Of a stretch of DNA of 64,000 nucleotides, positions 41,939-50,100 are shown piece by piece (position 1 is the stretch's first letter; each line of letters opens with the position of its first letter). A model generated the notes under the pieces. That model was not told the DNA's origin. It saw only the letters and a program-made list of their open reading frames with translations, and made no database searches. Made by a program: the position numbers and the translations under genes. Source of the stretch: Halomicrobium salinisoli (GTDB taxonomy: Archaea; Halobacteriota; Halobacteria; Halobacteriales; Haloarculaceae); NCBI RefSeq assembly GCF_020405185.1, contig NZ_CP084463.1, positions 1,612,001-1,676,000 of the forward strand. Direction: 5' to 3'.

Positions 41939-43012
41939 TCACAGGACCTCCATCAGCCGCCGCTCGAACGCGCCCACGCGGACGCGCAGCCACCCCCGGA
42001 GTTCCTCGTCGAGTTCCGGGTCGCCGGTGTCGACCCTGAGGGCCCCGACGGTGTCGAGCTTCCGCCGTGAGGCCACGACTTCGACCTCGCTCTGCCGGAT
42101 CACGGCGGGCGAGAGCTGCTGGTTGCCCCGGCCGAACACGAAGCCCTGCCCGCCGATCGGCGAGACGACGACGACGTTCTCCTCGCCCAGGGCGTCGAGG
42201 ATCTCGGACTCGCTGGCGTCGGCGACGACTACCTCGCCGTCGCGCCAGACGTCCACGCCCAGCGTCGTCCCGTCGAAGCCCAGTGCCGCCTTGATCGCGC
42301 CGACGGTGCCGCCCGGCCCGAGGACGTACGTGACCCCCTCGCGGACGTCGCCGGCGACCGCCTCGGCCAGCGCCTCGACGGAGCCGCCGCCCAGCTGCTT
42401 GGCGGACTGGCGCTGGTCGGCGTTCGGGACGGTGGCGACCCCGCGCAGTTCCGTCTCCACCTGTCCCGCCCGGAACTCGTCCTCGTCGACGTCGTTGACC
42501 TCCGCGCGCTCGACGTCCCCGAACGTCGCGGCCACCTGGCCGGCGGCCCGCGGCGAGACGCCGAACACCGAGGAGTAGATCTTCACTCCCGCCGGGACGC
42601 CCAGCATCGGGACGTCCGCGTCGCGCTCGTCGAGGGCCTCGACCACGTCCACGGCCGTCCCGTCGCCGCCGACGAACAGGATCAGGTCGACGCCCCGGTC
42701 GACGAAGGCGTGGACCGCCGCGCGCGTGTCCTCGGCGGTCGTATCGTCGTCGTCCGCGGCCGGTTCGCCCAGCACTTCGGGTTCGAACCCGGCCTCCCGC
42801 GCTATCTCCGCACCCATCGGATCGCCCCAGGTCAGCAGCGTCACGTCGTCGCCGTAGTCGGCGAGCGCGTCCAGCGCCGCCCGCGCCCGGTCCGGTGCGC
42901 GCGGCTCGGCGCCCCGCTCGCGAGCCTCCTCGACCTTGCCGTCCGTGCCCTTCAGCCCGACGCGACCGCCCATGCCGGCGACGGGGTTGACGACGAACCC
43001 GATGGTCCGCAT
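41939..43012 (-). CDS. ATP-NAD kinase family protein
   Basis: 357 residues. A COG3199-type NAD-kinase-like protein: TIGFVVNPVAGMGGRVGLKGTDGKV holds the N-P-x-A-G-M-G-G signature at the N-terminus, DVTLLTWGDPMGAEIAREAGFEPEVLGEP follows, and LILFVGGDGTAVDVVEAL contains the G-G-D-G-T that is the catalytic and ATP-binding motif of NAD and diacylglycerol kinases. LGVPAGVKIYSSVFGVSP and FVFGRGNQQLSPAVI belong to the same family. The expected reaction is NAD to NADP, though the substrate of this branch is not settled. Divergent from the 38-residue membrane protein. Confidence 0.88.
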   Translation of the reverse strand: MRTIGFVVNPVAGMGGRVGLKGTDGKVEEARERGAEPRAPDRARAALDALADYGDDVTLLTWGDPMGAEIAREAGFEPEVLGEPAADDDDTTAEDTRAAVHAFVDRGVDLILFVGGDGTAVDVVEALDERDADVPMLGVPAGVKIYSSVFGVSPRAAGQVAATFGDVERAEVNDVDEDEFRAGQVETELRGVATVPNADQRQSAKQLGGGSVEALAEAVAGDVREGVTYVLGPGGTVGAIKAALGFDGTTLGVDVWRDGEVVVADASESEILDALGEENVVVVSPIGGQGFVFGRGNQQLSPAVIRQSEVEVVASRRKLDTVGALRVDTGDPELDEELRGWLRVRVGAFERRLMEVL

Positions 43013-43090
43013 GGCGGCGAGTTGGGCGGGCGGGTGGAAAAGCGAACCGGGAACGAATACTTGAAGCCGCAGGGGTCGAAACGCCCGGGT

Positions 43091-43207
43091 ATGTACGCCC
43101 TACTGCAGGAATCCGTCAACGCGGGCGCCATCAGCGCATCGGGCTGGATCGTCGGACTCGGCGGCCTCCTGATCACCGCCCTGTGGCTGCTGTACCTGTA
43201 CCGCTGA
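43091..43207 (+). CDS. 38-aa single-helix membrane protein
   Basis: A 38-residue frame starting ATG at 43091: MYALLQESVNAGAISASGWI, then VGLGGLLITALWLLYLYR. One transmembrane helix ends in a basic residue, with the N-terminus outside or helical. A TATA-like GAATACTT at 43055-43062 lies about 29-36 bases upstream. Small single-helix proteins of this size are found beside ATP-NAD kinase in haloarchaea, in my recollection; no function. It reads against the cinA-like gene. Confidence 0.6.
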   Translation: MYALLQESVNAGAISASGWIVGLGGLLITALWLLYLYR

Positions 43208-43232
43208 GGGACAGCGGCCCCGTCACGTTCGA

Positions 43233-43910
43233 TCACTCGACGCGCTCGTCCAGCCACGCGGCCGCCTCCTCGACGGCGTCCGCGTCGGTCCCCTGGATCT
43301 TCACGCTGACCGAGTCGCCCGGGTAGCTCCCCACGGTCACGGGGAACCGCTCGCGGAGCTCCGCGATCCTGTCGAGCAGCGCGCTCTCCGGTTCGTCGGC
43401 GTCGACGACGGCGACGTGGCGGGCCTCGCCGGCGAATTCCCCGGCCACGTCCTCGAACATCCGCTTCATCTCGTCCGGGACGCCCGGCAGGACGTAGCAG
43501 TTCTCGACGACGCAGCCCGGTGCGACGCCCTCCCGGTTCGGCAGGACGCGGGCCCCCTCGGGCACGTCCGCGGTGCCCTCGGTGAGGTCGTCCCGCGAGT
43601 AGCCGTCCTCCGCCAGCCAGCGCAGCGCCTCCTCGGACTCGGCCACGTCCCGGTCGAACGCCGCCGCGACACCCGCCATCGTGACGTCGTCGTGGGTCGG
43701 CCCCAGCCCGCCCGTGACGATCACCGCGTCGTAGGCGGCGTGGTAGTCACCGACGACGTCCGCGATGTCCTCGACCCGGTCGGGCACGACCGTCACGCGC
43801 TCGACGTCGACGCCACGCTCGGCGAGTTCCCGCCCCAGCCAGGCGGCGTTCGTGTTGATGGTGTCGCCGGCCAGGATCTCGTCCCCCACTGTTACCAGCG
43901 CGACCTGCAT
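43233..43910 (-). CDS. Competence/damage-inducible protein A (CinA/MoeA-like molybdopterin-binding fold)
   Basis: 225 residues: one MoCF_biosynth domain as in the N-terminal half of CinA, with VALVTVGDEILAGDTINTNAAWLGRELAERGVDVERVTVVPDRVEDIADVVGDYHAAYDAVIVTGGLGPTHDDVTMAGVAAAFDRD carrying the G-G-x-G-P-T-x-D-D motif, then GVAPGCVVENCYVLPGVPDEMKRMFEDV. The amidase-like C-terminal half of bacterial CinA is absent, as usual in archaea. NMN/ADP-ribose pyrophosphatase-like activity is known for CinA relatives; here unknown. Repeat element B lies 75 bases upstream of the start. Confidence 0.9.
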   Translation of the reverse strand: MQVALVTVGDEILAGDTINTNAAWLGRELAERGVDVERVTVVPDRVEDIADVVGDYHAAYDAVIVTGGLGPTHDDVTMAGVAAAFDRDVAESEEALRWLAEDGYSRDDLTEGTADVPEGARVLPNREGVAPGCVVENCYVLPGVPDEMKRMFEDVAGEFAGEARHVAVVDADEPESALLDRIAELRERFPVTVGSYPGDSVSVKIQGTDADAVEEAAAWLDERVE

Positions 43911-43985
43911 GGGGGGTCGTTAGCGGTCGCCGACCAAAAAGCCCGGCTAGGAATCGAGTGAAGGTGAGGAGTGAGAACTGTGAAC

Positions 43986-44291
43986 AGCCAGAAAGCCCCA
44001 GCGAGCTACGTTCCCGCGACTCGCTGCGGTCCTCACTCCGTTGCGGTCCTTACTTCGTCGAGGTTCGCGTAGCTCGCTGCCCCTTTCAGTCCCACCCAGT
44101 GCCGGTTGACCAGCCGGCTACGGGCGGGACTGGAAGGGGCGGCTGGCTACACGAAGGCAGGCGACGCAAGCACCGAGGGAACGGAGTGACCGAGGCGCAC
44201 AACGAGCCTCCCGAGTGTAGCCACCGGGAGACCTTCGGTCTCCCGAGCAGTCGGGCGCTCCGCGCCCGACGACAGCCGGGGCTTTCTGGCT
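43986..44291. repeat. Multi-arm palindromic intergenic element, copy B
   Basis: This occupies most of the 446-base gap between two genes on the minus strand and holds no convincing gene. Ends are the same 14-base inverted repeat as copy A (43986-43999 and 44278-44291). Inner arms: 11 bp (44000-44010 with 44068-44078), a central 18-bp hairpin with two mismatches (44080-44097 with 44122-44139, starting CCCCTTTCAGTCCC), 9 bp (44144-44152 with 44215-44223), and two extra hairpins (44225-44245 and 44250-44270, each 9 bp with a 3-base loop). Arm stems differ in sequence from copy A but still pair. Confidence 0.85.
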
Positions 44292-44356
44292 CTCTCAGTC
44301 TACGATGATGGCTGAAAACGAGTAGTCAGAAGTCTCAATCGGGAATGGAACTCCGA

Positions 44357-45130
44357 TCAGCCCATCCCGGGCGGCGGCCCGCGGTCCCGCGGGTCGTCGT
44401 CCTCGTCGATGTCGATGCCGCTCTCCTCGCGGCGGCGCTTGAGCCGCTGGATCTGGCGGTAGTAGTACAGCGCGCCGCCGCTCCCGATGACGACGGCCGC
44501 GACGACCACGGCGCCGAAGATGAGCAGGTCGCGCTGGAGGTAGTATCGGACCCGGAGGCGCTCGCCGGACATCTCGTCCCAGCTGACCGTCATGCGCTCG
44601 CCGTCGACGTCGGTCTCGTAGCCGCCGGGATCGACCTGCGAGAGCAGCGGCACGCCGACGCGGGCGTTCGGCGGCAGCGTGACGTTGTGAGAGCCCTCGA
44701 CGAACACCGGCGTCACGAACTGCTTGCCGTGGCGTGGCGCGACGAAGGCGACCTGGCCGTCGCTGCCGTTGGGGACGTGGACGATGGTCCGCTCGCGGGT
44801 CTGGTCGGCCGACAGGCCGTCGTGTTCGGCCGGCGTCACGACCGTCCCGTTCGGGAACCGGTAGCGCAGCGACTCGATGGGGAGGTGGCGGTCCCGCCCG
44901 AGTTCGTCGGTCCGGTAGGCCTCCAGGGTCGACCTGTTCGAGGCGTTGTAGACGCCCTTGAACGACGATCGGTTGACGACGATGGCCGTGTCGGCCTCGT
45001 CGCTCCAGTCGTAGGTGGCGTTCCTGTTGAGGTCCTCCGGGTCGGGCTCGCCCGGGCCGAGGATCGACCCGCAGCCGGCCAGTGCCGCGAGGACCGCCAC
45101 CAGTCCCAGGATCGCCAGCCGTCGCCTCAT
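44357..45130 (-). CDS. Secreted lipoprotein, DUF5803-like
   Basis: 257 residues. N-terminal signal RRRLAILGLVAVLAALAGC with the lipobox L-A-G-C at residues 17-20; Cys20 should be lipid-modified. The extracellular domain (YDWSDEADTAIVVNRSSFKGVYNASNRSTLEAYRTDELGRDRHLPIESLRYRFPNGTVVTPAEHDGLS..) is a beta-rich domain with several N-x-S/T sites, and a second membrane helix LLIFGAVVVAAVVIGSGGALYYY near the C-terminus leaves a basic and acidic cytoplasmic tail. It appears as the haloarchaeal DUF5803 family, function unknown. It overlaps the DUF2110 gene by four bases, and is third in the TFE block. Confidence 0.82.
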   Translation of the reverse strand: MRRRLAILGLVAVLAALAGCGSILGPGEPDPEDLNRNATYDWSDEADTAIVVNRSSFKGVYNASNRSTLEAYRTDELGRDRHLPIESLRYRFPNGTVVTPAEHDGLSADQTRERTIVHVPNGSDGQVAFVAPRHGKQFVTPVFVEGSHNVTLPPNARVGVPLLSQVDPGGYETDVDGERMTVSWDEMSGERLRVRYYLQRDLLIFGAVVVAAVVIGSGGALYYYRQIQRLKRRREESGIDIDEDDDPRDRGPPPGMG

Positions 45131-45807
45131 GGGACGACGCAGAGCAGCTCCGCCGGCAGGTACTGCCCGATGCTCGCGAGCAGTCCCGGCGGGTCCGTGT
45201 CCTCACGGCAGACGATGGACTGCTCCAGCAGTCCCAGCCGCTCGACCGTGACGATGTCCTCGGCGTGACCGGCGCGGTTGACCGTCGCCCGGACCTCCGA
45301 GCGGGTCGCGCTGTTGACGTTGACGCGCCCCTCCCCCCGCGTCCACTCGTAGAGCTCGTCGCGGGCGTCGTCGCTGAGTCGGGCCGGCCCGTCGCTGTCG
45401 GCCGCGACGTACTCGAGCGGGACGTGCTGGACGAGCCCGAAGCGAGTCCGGATCTGCTCGGGCGAGCCCTGCCCGAGGCCGATCTCGTCGGCCGGCACCC
45501 GGACCCGGTTGCCGAAGCCGACGTCGAGGACGAACCCGTCCTCGTCCCAGGCGTCGAGGGTGCCCACGTAAGTCTCGCCGGGCTCGCGCTCGGGGACGAC
45601 CTCGCCGAACTCCTCGCGCAGCAGGTTCCGGGCCGCCGTGGCGTCGTCGCCCTCGACGGTCACCGACGGGAAGTCGTCCTCGCGGACCCCGACGTCGACG
45701 TCGACGTCCAGGTCCGCCAGCCGGTCGGCGACCATCGACGTCAGCGAGTCCAGCGCCCGCTCGCGGGCGTCGCCCTCGACGTACAGCTTCGTCGCGAGTA
45801 CGACCAT
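45127..45807 (-). CDS. DUF2110 family protein
   Basis: 226 residues: TKLYVEGDARERALDSLTSMVADRLADLDVDVDVGVREDDFPSVTVEGDDATAARNLLREEFGEVVPEREPGETYVGTLDAWDEDGFVLDVGFGNRVRVPADEIGLGQGSPEQIRTRFGLVQHVPLEYV is the archaeal DUF2110 domain, with an S1-like strand pair (YVGTLDAWDEDGFVLDVG). It overlaps the TFE stop by one base (TGATG), which is a gene order kept across many euryarchaea. The link suggests a part in transcription or RNA handling, but no direct evidence exists. Start ATG 45807. Confidence 0.88.
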   Translation of the reverse strand: MVVLATKLYVEGDARERALDSLTSMVADRLADLDVDVDVGVREDDFPSVTVEGDDATAARNLLREEFGEVVPEREPGETYVGTLDAWDEDGFVLDVGFGNRVRVPADEIGLGQGSPEQIRTRFGLVQHVPLEYVAADSDGPARLSDDARDELYEWTRGEGRVNVNSATRSEVRATVNRAGHAEDIVTVERLGLLEQSIVCREDTDPPGLLASIGQYLPAELLCVVP

Positions 45808-46337
45808 CAGGCCTCCGCGTCGAGTTCGACGTTCAGTTCGTCGCGCAGCTCCGCGATGCGCTGGTCCATCGCCTCGACGAGGCGCGTGTTCTCCATGGCC
45901 TCGACCTGGTTGCCGCACTCGGGGCACTCGAAGCCGAACTCCATGGCCTCGTCGAACTCGAAGCGGATGCCGCAGGTCTCACAGAGGTAGAACTCGTTGT
46001 CCTGCTCGTAGGCCTGCCGTCCCTCCAGCGCGTCGAGCAGACGGTGCATCTCCTCCTCGAGCTTCTCCGGGATGTTCTCGTAGTGGAACGTCCAGAGGTA
46101 CGTGAGCCACCCGGAGTCCTCGTCGCGCAGGCGGCGGTAGGAGGCCAGGTCGTTCTCATAGAGGATGAACAGCGCCCGTCTGACGTCGTTCAGCTCCAGT
46201 CCGAGCTCCTCGGCCAGCTCCTCGTCCGTCACTTCGCCGTCCGGCGGCGCGGCCGCCACGGGCATCCCTTTCGGGCCGACGAGTTCGTGGAGGTACTTCT
46301 GTATCACCGGGTCCTCCAGGAGATCCTCAAAAGCCAT
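45807..46337 (-). CDS. tfe: Transcription initiation factor IIE alpha (TFE)
   Basis: 176 residues. N-terminal winged helix: FEDLLEDPVIQKYLHELVGPKGMPVAAAPPDGEVTDEELAEELGLELNDVRRALFILYENDLASYRRLRDEDSGWLTYLWTFHYENIPEKLEEEMHRLLDALEGRQAYEQDNEFYLCETCGIRFEFDEAMEFGFECPECGNQVEAMENTRLVEAMDQRIAELRDELN shows the wHTH, a linker helix and the zinc ribbon (C-E-T-C ... C-P-E-C). TFE helps TBP/TFB-loaded RNA polymerase melt promoters. It is first in the TFE-DUF2110-lipoprotein operon, with a TATA-like AAAGCTTAA about 30 bases upstream. Confidence 0.95.
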   Translation of the reverse strand: MAFEDLLEDPVIQKYLHELVGPKGMPVAAAPPDGEVTDEELAEELGLELNDVRRALFILYENDLASYRRLRDEDSGWLTYLWTFHYENIPEKLEEEMHRLLDALEGRQAYEQDNEFYLCETCGIRFEFDEAMEFGFECPECGNQVEAMENTRLVEAMDQRIAELRDELNVELDAEA

Positions 46338-46394
46338 TGTGAGGGATTCGGACCGTCGCCCGGTTAAGCTTTATCGTCGGGACTGCTGACGATC

Positions 46395-46958
46395 CTACGA
46401 GTCGGGGCTCGCGGAACCGTGTTCCCGCGCGTCCTCGACGCGCTTGCCGCTCTCCTGCGGGACGACCACCTGGTCGGCGTCCGCCCACTCCCGGTCGAGC
46501 TCGCGGCCCTCGAAGAGTCGATCGAGGAACACGGCCAGCGCGGCGATCTCGGAGTGTGGCTGGCTGGTCACGCCGACGTTCCAGTCGGCCCGCTCGTACA
46601 CCTCGAAAGGCACCTTCTCCGCGCCGACGACGACCAGCAGCGGCTCGTCGCGGTGGGCCTCGCGGATCTCGCCCTCGACGTCCTGGACGGGCAGCCCGTA
46701 CATGGTCAGGTGGACGACCCGGCCGTCCCAGCCGCGGACCGCCCCCAGCGGCGAGTCGGTCACCTCGACGTCGAAGGGGCCGCCGAATCGGTCGGTGATG
46801 TCGACGACGGTCTCCTCGCGGCCGGAGGCGACGTCCTCGAGGAGCAGCCTGTCCGCGCCCAGCGCGCGGGCCGTCAGGCCGACGTGGGTCGTCGTGCGCT
46901 CGTCGCGGCCCGGCCGGTGACCCAGCCGGAGCACCGCGACCTCGGGTTCGTCCTGCAT
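46395..46958 (-). CDS. tRNA (cytidine(56)-2'-O)-methyltransferase (aTrm56)
   Basis: 187 residues. SPOUT-class methyltransferase that 2'-O-methylates C56 in the T-loop of archaeal tRNAs. Family-specific pattern: VAVLRLGHRPGRDERTTTHVGLTARALGADRLLLEDVASGREETVVDITDRFGGPFDVEVTDSPLGAVRGWDGRVVHLTMYGLPVQDV, followed by the SAM-binding knot strand LLVVVGAEKVPFEVYERADWNVGVTSQPHSEIAALAVFLDRLF, where the usual Gly-Ala-Glu-Lys-V-P is kept. Adjacent to tfe on the same strand with a 57-base gap, a neighbourhood common in euryarchaea. The Ser-rich C-terminal tail is short. Length normal. Confidence 0.93.
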   Translation of the reverse strand: MQDEPEVAVLRLGHRPGRDERTTTHVGLTARALGADRLLLEDVASGREETVVDITDRFGGPFDVEVTDSPLGAVRGWDGRVVHLTMYGLPVQDVEGEIREAHRDEPLLVVVGAEKVPFEVYERADWNVGVTSQPHSEIAALAVFLDRLFEGRELDREWADADQVVVPQESGKRVEDAREHGSASPDS

Positions 46959-47032
46959 GGCCGGTGCGAGTGGGGCCAGCGGGGTACCCGTTTCGATCCG
47001 ACCGAGGGCGACGGAGAGCGGTTCGCCGGCGG

Positions 47033-47404
47033 CTACCGCTCCTCGACGCGGACGGTCGCGCCGCCGTCCAGGTCGTCCAGGAGCGTGACATCCTCGACCG
47101 TCGCGACGACCGCGACGTCCTCGGCGGCGCGCGGTTCGTCGCCGACGCTCGCAGGGGTCGGCCCCCAGAACAGGCACAGGACGTCGCCCGCCGGCCAGTA
47201 GGCGACGGCGCCCTCGGGGACCTCGGTCCGGGTCGATTCGGCGGCCGCGTCGATGGGCACGGAGAAGTACAGTTCGTCGCCCCAGCGCGTGGCGTCGCCG
47301 GCGACGGGCAGGGCGTCGGCGAGGGCGTCGCGGACCTCGGAGTTCTCGCCCGTCCACTCCGCCGCGAGTTCGCGGCCGTCGACGGTGACTGTGAGGTCGG
47401 CCAT
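47033..47404 (-). CDS. Cyclophilin-like fold protein
   Basis: 123 residues in a single beta-barrel domain: DLTVTVDGRELAAEWTGENSEVRDALADALPVAGDATRWGDELYFSVPIDAAAESTRTEVPEGAVAYWPAGDVLCLFWGPTPASVGDEPRAAEDVAVVATVEDV. The R-W-G-D-E-L-Y-F-S-V-P and V-A-Y-W-P-x-G-D-x-L-C-L-F-W-G-P-T-P blocks identify the archaeal/bacterial cyclophilin-like family (PF04126 type). Prolyl isomerase activity is not shown for this family. Stands alone between aTrm56 and the DsbA-like lipoprotein, all on the minus strand. Confidence 0.88.
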   Translation of the reverse strand: MADLTVTVDGRELAAEWTGENSEVRDALADALPVAGDATRWGDELYFSVPIDAAAESTRTEVPEGAVAYWPAGDVLCLFWGPTPASVGDEPRAAEDVAVVATVEDVTLLDDLDGGATVRVEER

Positions 47405-47482
47405 GCGTCGCGGTTCAGCCCGGCGCCACCTCGCCTTTGCGGTCGCGGCGGTACCCGTCGACGCACCGCGGCGGCCGGTCCG

Positions 47483-48187
47483 CTACTCCGACGAGCCGTC
47501 CCGCCGGGCGGACTCGATGGTGGCGCTGATCGTCTCGAAGTCGTTGCCTTCCGTCGCCTCGCCGTTCACGAAGACGGTGGGCGTCCCCCTGACGCCGTTG
47601 TCCACGCCGTACTCGCGGTCGCGCTCGACGGTCGGGTCGTACTCGCGCTCCTCGGCGGCCGAGCGGACCGCGCTCGCCTCGACGTCGTAGTCCTCGGCCA
47701 GCGAGGCGTAGGTCTCCGGTCCCAGCGAGTTCTGGTTCGCGAACAGGGCGTCGGCGTACTCGAAGAAGGCCTCCTCGCCGACCTCGTCCTGGATCGCGCG
47801 GGCCGCGCTGGGCGCCTGCCAGGAGACCGGCTCGTCGACCGGGATCGGGAAGTCGCGGTGCTGGTAGGTGACGACGCCGCCCGAGACGTACTCCTCCCGA
47901 ATCTGGGGGAAGACGTCCTCGTTGAAGGTCTTGCAGTGGGGGCAGGCGAAGTCCTCGAAGACGGTGACGGTCACCGACGCGCCGTCCTGGCCGAGTTCGG
48001 GGACTGGCAGCGTGGCCTGCCGGCCGCCAGCGCCGTCGCCGTCCGTGTCGTTTCCACCGCCGGATTCGGTGCCGTCGTCGGCCTCCGTCTCCGCCCCGCC
48101 GTCGCCGCCCAGACACCCGCTCCACCCCGCGAGGGCGCCCGTGCCCGCCGCAGCGAGCAGCGAGCGCCGGCTCAGCCGTTCGTCCAT
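47483..48187 (-). CDS. DsbA-like thioredoxin-fold lipoprotein
   Basis: 234 residues. N-terminal twin-arginine signal with lipobox, RLSRRSLLAAAGTGALAGWSGC (S-R-R and W-S-G-C), so Tat-exported and lipid-anchored; then a 40-residue acidic linker. The domain has the thioredoxin active site VTVFEDFACPHCKTFNEDVFPQI (C-P-H-C, as in DsbA), the YQHRDFPIPV region, an inserted helical domain, and the cis-Pro loop VRGTPTVFVNG. Disulfide formation or oxidation in the cell envelope is expected. ATG at 48187. Confidence 0.88.
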   Translation of the reverse strand: MDERLSRRSLLAAAGTGALAGWSGCLGGDGGAETEADDGTESGGGNDTDGDGAGGRQATLPVPELGQDGASVTVTVFEDFACPHCKTFNEDVFPQIREEYVSGGVVTYQHRDFPIPVDEPVSWQAPSAARAIQDEVGEEAFFEYADALFANQNSLGPETYASLAEDYDVEASAVRSAAEEREYDPTVERDREYGVDNGVRGTPTVFVNGEATEGNDFETISATIESARRDGSSE

Positions 48188-48281
48188 GTCACGTGATGGC
48201 CGCCGGAGGCCCATAACTGCGTTGAGTTGACGGCGAGCCGACACCGGAACGACCAACTGGGACGCCTGCGCACGACGCCCC

Positions 48282-49208
48282 ATGGAACTGCGGAACAAGA
48301 CGGTGGTGATCACGGGTGGCGCGGGGTTCGTCGGCTCTCACCTGGCCGACCGCCTCGTCGCCGACAACGAGGTTCGCGTGGCGGACGACTGCTCGAACGG
48401 CGACCCCGACTGGGTCCCCGACGAGGCCGAACTGCTGCGCGGGGACCTGACCGATCCGGACGTCGTCGGCGCCGCTATCACGTCGGACGTCGACGTCGTC
48501 TTCCACTTCGCCGCGGACAAGGACCCCGCCAGGGACGACGTCGAGCAGTACCGGTTCAACAACCGCCTCACCGAGAACGTCCTCGAGCGGATGGACGAGG
48601 TCGGCGTCGAGAACATCGCGTTCACGTCCTCCTCGACGGTCTACGGCGAGGCGCCGCGGCCAACGCCGGAGGACTACGCGCCGATGGAACCCATCAGCAT
48701 CTACGGCGCCAGCAAGCTCGGCGAGGAGTCGCTGCTCTCGGTGTACGCCAACACCCACGACTTCACGGCGTGGGTGTTCCGCTTCGCCAACATCGTCGGG
48801 CCGCGCCTCCAGAAGGGCGCCGTCATCCCCGACTTCATCCACAAGCTCCGCGAGGACCCCGAGACGCTGGAGATCCTCGGCGACGGCCGCCAGGAGAAGT
48901 CCTACATGCACATCTCCGAGTGCGTCGACGCGATGTGCCACGTGGTCGAGGAGGCCCCGGCGGCGTTCAACGTCTACAACCTCGGGACGCGGACGACGAC
49001 GTCGGTCAACACGATCGCCGACATCGTCGCCGACGAGATGGGAATCGAGCCCGACTACGAGTACACCGGCGGCGACCGCGGCTGGACCGGCGACGTGCCG
49101 CGGATGCGCCTCTCCATCGAGAAGCTCTCGGCGCTGGGCTGGGAGCCCGAGCAGTCCAGCGACGACGCCGTCCGGCAGGCGACGCGCGAGCTGCTGGAAG
49201 AGCACTGA
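48282..49208 (+). CDS. NAD-dependent epimerase/dehydratase (UDP-sugar epimerase-like)
   Basis: 308 residues. Extended SDR enzyme: VVITGGAGFVGSHLADRLVADNEVRVADDCSNGDPDWVP (T-G-G-x-G-F-x-G-S), DVVFHFAADKDPARDD, FTSSSTVYGEAPRPTPEDYAPMEPISIYGASKLGEESLLSVY with the catalytic Tyr-x3-Lys and Ser in S-S-S-T-V-Y-G-E, then FRFANIVGPRLQKGAVIPDFIHKLREDPETLEILGDGRQEKSYMHISECVDAM. Typical of UDP-glucose 4-epimerase-like or UDP-N-acetylglucosamine epimerases acting on glycosylation precursors. The substrate is not certain. The next gene (DUF2797) lies 49 bases on. Confidence 0.9.
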   Translation: MELRNKTVVITGGAGFVGSHLADRLVADNEVRVADDCSNGDPDWVPDEAELLRGDLTDPDVVGAAITSDVDVVFHFAADKDPARDDVEQYRFNNRLTENVLERMDEVGVENIAFTSSSTVYGEAPRPTPEDYAPMEPISIYGASKLGEESLLSVYANTHDFTAWVFRFANIVGPRLQKGAVIPDFIHKLREDPETLEILGDGRQEKSYMHISECVDAMCHVVEEAPAAFNVYNLGTRTTTSVNTIADIVADEMGIEPDYEYTGGDRGWTGDVPRMRLSIEKLSALGWEPEQSSDDAVRQATRELLEEH

Positions 49209-49257
49209 GCGGCGACGAACGACAGCGTATTTGCCCCCGGATCGACTACGCGAGGCC

Positions 49258-50013
49258 GTGCAGATAGTGGGTTATCGCTCCCGCGTCGAGGAGCCCGCCG
49301 CCGTCCTGATCGCCGAGGACGGCGTCGTCCGGCGCGAGCCGCTGGCACCCGGCGACGAACTCGCGTACACGCTGGAGGGGCGCCACTGCGCCGGCGTCGT
49401 CGACGGCGACGACCACACGCCGTGCGACAACGAGCGGGCGCCGTACTGCGACGTCCACACGGACCGGTGGCCCTGCGCTCGCTGCAGAGGGGACTGTGAC
49501 CTCCCGCTCGAGAGCTGTCGCGAGGAGCACGCCGTCTACCTGGCCGCGTTCGCGCCCGACGAGTTCAAGGTGGGCGTGACCCGGTCGTGGCGACTGGAGA
49601 CGCGCCTGCGCGAGCAGGGCGCCGACCGCGCCGCACACCTCCGGACCGTCGCCGACGGTCGCGTCGCCCGGCAGATCGAGGCCGACGTCGCGACCGAGAT
49701 CGGCGACCGCGTGCGCGTCCCGACCAAGATAGACGGCCTCGGCGCCGCCGTCGACGAGGACGCCTGGGCGGACCTGCTCGCGGAGTACGACCCGATCGAG
49801 ACCTACGACTTCGACTACGGGCTGGACCTGACCGGGCGACCCGTCAGCGAGACGCTCGCGACGGGCACCGTCGTCGGCGCGAAGGGACGGGTCCTCGTGC
49901 TGGAGAACGCCGGCAGCACGTACGCGGTGGACCTCCGTGACCTGGTGGGCCGGGAGGTCTCGGGCGGCGGCAGCGATCGCGACCTCCAGTCGAGCCTCGG
50001 CGCCTTCGGGTGA
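49258..50013 (+). CDS. DUF2797 family protein
   Basis: 251 residues from a GTG at 49258, chosen because the TATA-like GTATTTG stretch (about 49227-49233) lies 25-31 bases upstream. Two zinc-like cysteine groups: RHCAGVVDGDDHTPCDNERAPYCDVHTDRWPCARCRGDCDLPLESCREEH; then HAVYLAAFAPDEFKVGVTRSWRLETRLREQGADRAAHLRTVADGRVARQIEADVA resembles a GIY-YIG-like fold, as DUF2797 proteins do (K-V-G-V-T and the R-E-Q-G-A turn). A nuclease or DNA/RNA role is suspected for this family but not shown. The C-terminus ends with an OB-like strand set (VVGAKGRVLVLENAGSTYAVDLRDL). Confidence 0.82.
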   Translation: MQIVGYRSRVEEPAAVLIAEDGVVRREPLAPGDELAYTLEGRHCAGVVDGDDHTPCDNERAPYCDVHTDRWPCARCRGDCDLPLESCREEHAVYLAAFAPDEFKVGVTRSWRLETRLREQGADRAAHLRTVADGRVARQIEADVATEIGDRVRVPTKIDGLGAAVDEDAWADLLAEYDPIETYDFDYGLDLTGRPVSETLATGTVVGAKGRVLVLENAGSTYAVDLRDLVGREVSGGGSDRDLQSSLGAFG

Positions 50014-50100
50014 TTTCCCGCGCCAGAGTCGCCTTCGGAAGATATTTCGACCTCGCTGGCGAGCACAAAACACTTGTAACCCCGTGCGGGTCTCTCGGGC

